Assembly (NCBI GenBank): GCA_001642005.1
Contig: LWCA01000701.1
Span: 1-20,063 of the forward strand
Direction of reading: 5' to 3'
DNA: 20,063 nucleotides
Origin: Intoshia linei
Lineage: Eukaryota > Orthonectida > Rhopaluridae
Notes under the pieces: model-generated
Told to the model about the DNA's origin: nothing
Seen by the model: the letters and a program-made list of their open reading frames with translations, nothing else
Databases searched by the model: none
Translations under genes and position numbers: made by a program
Shown here: positions 8,801-17,800 of the stretch, in pieces
Position numbering within the stretch: the stretch's first letter is position 1
Layout: each line of letters begins with the position of its first letter

Positions 8801-11800
8801 AATATTGGTTGAATATATTAAAAGTAATATCAACTGGAATAAGCTCTATCAGAATAATCTCTTTTTTTTAATTTTTGCACCGTTAATTATTTCACATTTT
8901 TTGTTTTAATAAAATATTTCGGAAAAAAATATAAATACTAAAATGTTTTTTGACCGTGAAGTCGTCACTTATTCGGATTGAAATTTTTTATGTGTGTTAA
9001 CATGATACAACTGTACCTACCTGTAAATTTTTTGAAATTCTAGGGCTGTTTTCATAAAAAAAGAAGGGTAATATAGGGCTGTTTTCATTAAAAAAAGAAG
9101 GGTAATTTTGAGGTTTTGGCCCTAAGGATATAATTTTTTTAAATTTAAATTTATGATAATATTTATAATTTTAAAATTCGTATCAGAGTATATATTTTTT
9201 TAAATTCTCCAACTTGTTTGATTTTCAAAAAAAAGGACAGTTGGGTTTTTTGACTTGTAAGATCTGAGTTTTGGAAGTTGAAATTTATTTTGCTAACACC
9301 CGGAGACACTGTATTTGAAATGTGGACTTTATAAAGTTATTGAAGTAATTATAATTATTGAAGTTATATGTAGTTATTGAAATAAACGATAACACACACA
9401 CACAAAGACAAACAAAGCATATTATATAAGTAAGGATTACATTAATAATATCCCATTATGACTTTTGTTATATCACTCTGAGATTAAATATTTTTTAAAT
9501 TCTTGGACTAATTTATATTTTTTAAATTATTTTTTGGTAAATTATAGGACTCTTCATTTTTTAGTTAAACGGTAACACAGATACAGACATTAAATTATAG
9601 ATAAGTACCGGATTCTAATTACAGGGAAGACTTCATAGAGGCGCATTTATTTCTTATGTTCTCCTTGTAAGTATATGTGTTCATATGTTAATCACCGCTG
9701 CTTATACAATGTGTTATTATATGGATACTTTACTGTAGTTTTTAATTTTCATATTCTTATAATTCAATTTTTAGAAAATTATTGAAAAAAGTGGTATGCA
9801 GAAAATAATGCAAGGTTTTACTGAAAATTTGAAAAAAACCTTAGCTGATATAAATGAACTTTATTATGGTAATTAATGTGCTGTACTCTGCACGTTGTGT
9901 ATTTTAGAGGTGGTTAAAATCCTTTAAAATTTTACTAAATATATATTTTATGTCATAATCAACCCTTTTAGAAATCTCCAAAATAAATAATTTATAGAAT
10001 TACGTACATACATGTTTGTATGTACATTAGGGTGTCACATTTTTTCGAAAATTTTAGAATTTGATGGATGGTTAGCACTAACTGTGTGTATTTTTAAAAA
10101 AAAACTCTATAACATAATCAAAAACTACTAACGATAGATAAACCATTATAAATTTTATAGTAAAATTAAAATATAACTTTATTTTTTTAAAAAACAGCAT
10201 TATAGCACATTTTCATAGTGTACAGAGTATTATGTTAATCACTGTTTATAACTAAACACCTGACTTTTTTAATTTTTATTCTAGCTGTATTAGTTCGATA
10301 TTTATATTTATATACATTTATATCTTTTTTTGGCTAGAATAAATTTCGTTTTTAATTTCTCTATAATATTTTTATGAGATATTGAAAATAATCAACAGTT
10401 GTTTAAGTTTTAAAATTTTAGATTATGTTATTTTACACGAAAATAATCTAGATGCGTACTAATTACCCTTGCTTCTTGAATACTAATGACACCCCACTGC
10501 ACAATGTGCACGTTAATATGTCAACTTATTAACATATTAATAAATTTTAAATAATACACTTATTTATTTATTATTATTATTATATATATTATTAATAGAT
10601 AAATTATCGACTGAAAAATTAAACAAACAAACAAATGATTGTATCAAAATTTGGAATAGTTACAAAGAAAATATATGCCACATTGAAAACAATTTAAAAA
10701 CAACTAAGCATAATTGGTTGAAATATAAATCAAAATGTGATATCATTGAAACTACATTATTAAATAGTGAAAAAGAAATATTTCAAAATACTAAAGAACG
10801 AGATATTCAGGTACAAATAAAAACGTTGTATCTAACAACGATAAATGTTTTTAAACCTTTTCAAATTTTTAATATATTGCATACATCCTTTTTACAGACG
10901 ATGTATATTACATCTACAGTGTAAACGTGATATGTAGGGTAGATTATACACAATTTTCTTATAAATCAAATTTTTTTCATAGAAAAGTGAAATTTTGTTT
11001 GAAAATTGTTTGAATAGTAAAATTTTTGTTTGAGAATAAAAAAATTAATTCATTTGAAAATGATAAATTTCTTTGAAACTAAAAAATTTTGTTAAAAAAA
11101 TAAAAATTTTAGGAAAATTAAATTTTCTCAGTTTATTAATTCAAATATATTAGATTGAAGAATTAAAAAATGTTATTATTTCAACTAAACACAATATATC
11201 AGAATTATCTCATTTATTCGAAATTTTAAATAATAATTTGACCGATAAAGAGTTAAAACACATGTCAGTTCAAATAAATATGTACAACCGTCAATTAAAT
11301 GACGTTAACAATTCATACAATACAAAATTAAAAGATCAAAAATTAATCGATTTTTTAAATGACTGCCAGGATTCTGTCAAAATTACTTCAGTATTTATAA
11401 ATGATTGCTTACAATTATTTAAAAAAAAAATTTTATATGAAAATAGAGATTTGGTTTGCTATGAAGAAAGCATTGAGGTATTTTACTATGTTGTATAATA
11501 TCATATTTATAGAAATGCTTAAACTTTAGTGATACATTTTTATTATATTAGAATTTTATTATTATTATTAGAATATATGTTGCATAGAATGTGTAAAACT
11601 GTGAAATGTACACATTCCACGGGCAAATCGTAGAATGTATAAAACTTTCATTTATAATTTAGTTTAATTTTAGGTTTTAGAAATTTATTTTGAACCAAAT
11701 TTTAAGGGGCGTTTCTTAAAAATTTTTTTTTGAATCAAACTTGCAAGGGGAGGTTTGTTTAGATTTTTTTTGAACCAAAATTTCAAGGGGGGTTTCTAAG

Positions 11801-14800
11801 ATTTTTTGAACTAAATTTTTAGGGAGGTTTTTAGGAAATTTTTTTTGAACTAAAATTTCAAAAGGAGTTATCGTGAAAAATTTTATATTTATCAATTGAA
11901 CGATAATTGATATCAATATAAAAACAGCATTACAAAAACGCTATGTGAGGTTAAATATTTCATTTTTTCACTCCAAACTTGGTAAATGTCTTAGTGGGTC
12001 GAACATTAATCGTATCCATGTTTAAAATAAAATAATTAGTGCCAATTAAGAAAAAGGGAGAAAAGCACGCGAAAACCTTAGAAAGGAAAACCGCTTAATG
12101 TTTTTTCTAAAATTTATATAAATTTTTCTAAAAATATATTTTTTAGAGGTTTTTAAGTACCCTCTTCAGCGTGGTATAGGGTATTTTTAACAAAAATCAA
12201 TATTTGTAAAAAACGAACAGCCTTTATATACATGTTAGATATTATTATTGCTAAAGTTTTCTGAAATGTTTGACATGTCTATCCGTATACAATAAATAAA
12301 AATTTAAAGATCATTATTTTTAAAGATTATAAACTTCATTAATCTGTTGAATAATTAACTTATTAAATTTACTTTTATTTACATTAATTAAATTAAATTT
12401 TATATTATTTAGAAATTATTTAAAATGTTAAATTTGCTTAAACTAAAGGAGATTGATGAAATATATTATAAATGCTCAAAATTTAAAGAAAAAAATCAAG
12501 AATACACTAATGTGACTATTATAAATGAAAAAATGAATGTTATGCATAATTTGTTGTTTCATATTCAAAATATTGATGTTGAATTAAGTAAAAGAAATGA
12601 AGATATTAAGCTAATTATCGAACAAAGAAATCAATTTTCAGTAATGGATTTACCACAATGGACTCAACATGTGACTAATAAGATTGATAGTGGATTGAAT
12701 CGGACTGATGACAATTGTATAGATGTACTAATGGTAATATTTGTGTAATAATAACTTTATGTAACAAAAATGTGAACGCATGTAATCGTAACATGTAAAA
12801 TGTTTTCGATATCTGGTATATGTGCATCGTTATGAATAGACAGAATAGATTAGAAACGAAATGTTACTATTAGTTAAGTGGGTAATTGCAGTGAGCCTCA
12901 GCTATACATTATATCATAAATAATAAGTTTTCTCAATCTTCAATATTTGATCAATACCATATTTATTCTATTATTACCTACGTTTCAAATGTGTGAAAGT
13001 ATTCATATATATTTTTTGTATATTTTGGTTTCCTCTAAAATTCAATTACTTTAATAATATTCATTATGAACATATTTATTTATTATTCATACCCTTAAAA
13101 ATTAAAAAAATAAGATATAAATTAATAAAAGTACATTATTGTATAGTTGAATTTAATCAATTATTTTAAGTTTCCCCTATTTTATAGTCTCTTGGTATAA
13201 GAAAAAAAATAATAGAAAGATGTTTATACGACACCATTATTTCACTTCTACTTATCATTATCATTGTGCTCTTGAGACACCTCCTTTTATAAGAAATTCT
13301 TCAATTTTAGCTATGTGAATTATTCGATAAGTAAAGAAATTATAGACTTACCTTAAAATGACATATTATTAACGTATATTTAAAAATTAAAATTTTAAAA
13401 AAATTTAGAAATATGTTAATGAATGTAGTCAAAAATGTGAATATATGGAGAACGTATTGGATTCCATTGAAAAATTGAAAAACTATAAATACATAGACAT
13501 CTCTAATTTTAATTGTAAAGCAATAACCTTGAAAGAATCATTACATGTAATCATTTTTTAATTCGTTACTCGTTTTTTACGGATATTGAATAAAATTTGA
13601 GACCACCAACTCATCATTAATAATCGCTGATTAAGTGATTTAAAAATTTTTTTTGGAATCACTTTCTCCTACATTTATTATTGATAGTAAAAAAATGAGT
13701 ATGAATACGAGTATCTAAATTTCGGAGATTAAAACTTGGCTTAAACTATGATCCTTAAAAACCTGATTTAGAATTTGTGTTTTTTAAAATCATAGGATAG
13801 TTAATTTTTTTAGAAATTGGATCACAGTATATTTTTAATTCTAAAAAGTAAGGATTATATAATAATATCGTTTGAAAAAGAATTACATCCGACATTTTTT
13901 AATTATGTTTATTATTAAAAAATCTTAGAAATTGTACGAACAATTGTTAGATTTACTGAAAAAAGAAAAATTATTGAAAAAACTAGAAAATTTAAATAAA
14001 GAAATTATCCAAACTAAACATGATGTAAATGTAACAGATTCAAAAGAAAATGAAGATCTTCAAAGTTTTTTGGTAATTTTGGCACAAATATCAAGTTTTT
14101 ATAAATTTTTAATAAAAATTATAATAATGTAAAAATTTAATAATAACTCGAGTAAAGAAAAAAAATAAACTCTACATAGAGTACGTATCAACATAATATG
14201 TTATATTATCTGTACATTATCACTGAAAAGTGATAATGTGACTTTTAAAAATTTCCTAAATATGGTCACTTTGACTGAGTCGATTGTAAATAATGAATGC
14301 ATTTAGGATAAAACTGAAAGTATAAAACAAGAATTTACAAATCTATCTAAATCAAGTATAGAATGGAAAGATTTAGAAATCAAATATAATGAATCTAAGC
14401 AATTAATAAATGATTTAAATAATTCTGTGCAAAATCAAATTATGAAGAATAAATTTAATAAATTGCATATTTTTCGTGGTGAATTGATGAATATGAAAAA
14501 CAAAATGAATAACGATTTAAATAATGTTGAAATCAACAAACAATCATTCGATCAAACATATACAGACATTTCCACTATTGAAGTATGTCTTACTACATTT
14601 ATAATTTATTATTATGATACTCAAATATTTATATTTATGTAGATTGAAAAAGTAAAAATTAAACAAAAACTTTGCGAATATAATGAATTAGTCAGGAAAT
14701 TTGATGAAGAAAATATTTCAAATTTCAATAGTACCGATAGTACAAATCATGAATTTGTTATCAATGTAGAGTCAGATGATTTAGTTAAAATCGTTGATAC

Positions 14801-17800
14801 GTTTGTCCATGATACGAAATCAAATTTAGAAGAAAATGCTATTAAAATTAATCACTTTATCAAGTATTGTGGTGAATGTGAAGGAAAATTGAAAGATATT
14901 ATTAATAATTTTGTTAGTGAAGATACCGTTAATGCTTTACCAATCATTGAAAAAATTGAAACCATACTGGTAATATTTAATAATATATGTCTTAATAAAT
15001 AGTAGGGCAGATTAAGCGGACCACATTGTCAAAAATTTGATCCGGTTTTAGAAACTGGTCAATGTTGTTTTATCGATTTTTATGGGTGTAACTATAGATA
15101 GAATTAAAATTTATGATAATGATAAATTAAATAAATCCTTACTTATATAAAGTAATTTAGTTAAAAATGTATATCTGTTTATTTATCTGTTTGTTCCAGT
15201 TTATATAAGAAAGTAAGAGGTGCGGACTTTTAAAAATTCTATATTTATATTACAGTTTTTCGATGTGATGTTTTACTACAAATTTCATTTTCAGACATTG
15301 ATACTTTCAAGGTCAAAAACCAATTGTCTTTTTTTTAAATTGAAACGAGTCATACAATGCGCTACAAGTACATTAGCAACAAGAGAAGCACTAAGTTAGA
15401 TTTTGTGTAAAACATATAGCTGGAAACATGCGACCTCGGCCGATTTATCTGTTTGATTAATATATAAAATACATAACAGACAAGCTAGTACAATATAAAA
15501 TGAAAAAACATATGTTAGATTTTCAACGTGAATTTATTTTTTAAGTATAATAAAAATGTAACAGTCAATGTCAACCTAATGTTGTATAAAATTCAAGGAC
15601 TTTTTCATTTTGACAAAAAAGAGAAAGTTTGGGTTATAAAACTATGAAACTGAAATTTACCGTAATATTGATGATTTAAAATATTTAGCAGATTGTGTAT
15701 TTTTTATAATTCTAAAATTTTTTTAACTTTTAGGAATTTAAAAAAAAAAGATAATTAGAGTTGGAGACCTTGAAGGACTCAATTTCTGAATGTCAAATTT
15801 GAGATGAAACATTAACTTTGAAAAACTAAATAAACATATAAATTGATATACATTTTCAACTAAATTACTATATATAAGTAAGGATTTATCAAATCAATAT
15901 TTTAAATAATTAAAATTATTTAATATTTAAAATTTATTATTATTTATTTACATTATTATATTATTTTTAATAAATAATATTAAATTATTAGATTTTAAGA
16001 GAAAATGTAAAGGATTTCCAAAATTATGTGAAAAAATTGAAAAAAGATTACGATAATCTACAAACAACGATATGGAAAGGAAATTTACTAGAATGCAAAT
16101 CAAAATTAGAAAATGTAGCGTCATCAACCATTGAAAATGATTTTAATGAAGTATATTTTTATCTACATGTCTATATTCGTCAATACCTCAGTTAAGATTG
16201 TTTTTTGATACCTAATAATTTTGTACTACTTTTAATCATTATACCTTACAAAAAAATCAAAAATTGGTAAATTGATCCAGTTCTTTTGTAAAAATGAACA
16301 ATCCACAATTTCAATTAACGGTAAATTTCCAAATTTTTTACCGTAAATTCTGATTTATGAAAGAGATATAATATTAACGCCGAAAATTTTATCTTTCACT
16401 ATAAATTGCGTCAGTATGTGAAAAATTTAAAACAATTTTATGGTTAATCCGTCTAAACCGAGGTCATATAATACATATCATATAATACCTATATTTTGAA
16501 TAATTGTTTTTATTAGTTACTAATTTCATCACACACAACATTAAATCAAGATATATTAAGCCGAGTAGAAGAATATTTAACAAAAAATTTACACATCAAA
16601 AAAGAACTAATAAACGATAATTACAAGGATAGCTTCAAATTTGAGGTAAATTTTTGTAATTATTATTTTATGAATAATTTAGGACGAATATCAAAATCTG
16701 GAAAATTTTTATAAGGACATGCTAGTTAAATATGAGGAAATGCGTTCATTGGAAACGAAATGTACATATTTAAACGACGATAAAATTGAACATGGAGTTG
16801 ATAATATGGTTGAATCGAAAATAAAAGAAATTTCTCAGATGCATGCGACACTTAACTGTGATATAATTGAGTACCAGCAAAAATTGAATAAATATATTAC
16901 TGAAAATTCAAACGTATTAACAGAAATGAACAATATAAATAATGAAATTGAAGAAAGTTTAAAAAAAATTGAAGAAAAACCAATAAATTTACAAGATATT
17001 TCTGATGTTTATAACGACGCTAATTTTTTAAAGGTATTTAAAGTGTTTTTATTTTTTTGTTAATAATAAATTTAGACTATGGAATCTAAAATAAATAATA
17101 CGTTTGATAAGTTGTCGCAATTGCAAACTTTAACCTTAACTGATAAAAATAAATTGAAATGTGAAAATTTAAAAAAAAAGACCAAATTAATCTCTGAAAG
17201 TATCCAACTAAAAATGCAGAAATCTCTTGATAATATAAAGTTGTTGGAAAATTACAATATTCTTTTTGAAAATGTAAAAAACCTGTACAGAACTGTTAAG
17301 TTGCAAGTCGAAGACTTGAAAAATGTAGATTTTGTTAACTATAAAGAAATTCAAATGGAACTTTTGGTAATTTTATTAATGATTAGAGGAATTTTAAAAA
17401 AATTTCATTGCATCCGGGTATGACCTAAAATAGTAAATAATATTAATATTTAGACAAGTAAAGAAAAAATTAATGTACATTCAGGAGATATAACAAATTT
17501 GATTTATAAATACCAAGAAATTATAAAACAAAATTTAATAAATATCAGTGTGGATTCAGACGAAATAATTTCCAATTTTTCAAATTTAAAGAATCAAATT
17601 GACGTATGTTAAACTTTGATTGATATAATTTTATATTTAGACGAAATTACGAATTTGCGAAAAAATTAACGAAATGGTTGATCAATTTGAAGAAATTAAA
17701 ATGTCATTGAAGAATATTTACATTGATGCATCTATTGATGATTATGTTAATTTAGAGAATGTAAATAACCTTTTAGAATCCTTAAATTTAAAACAATCAA

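Noticed and set aside
11716-11916. 66-codon minus-strand frame with repeated EILVQKK-like motif
   Set aside because: The repetition is simply the ~39-bp tandem DNA repeat translated; unit lengths that are not multiples of three break it.
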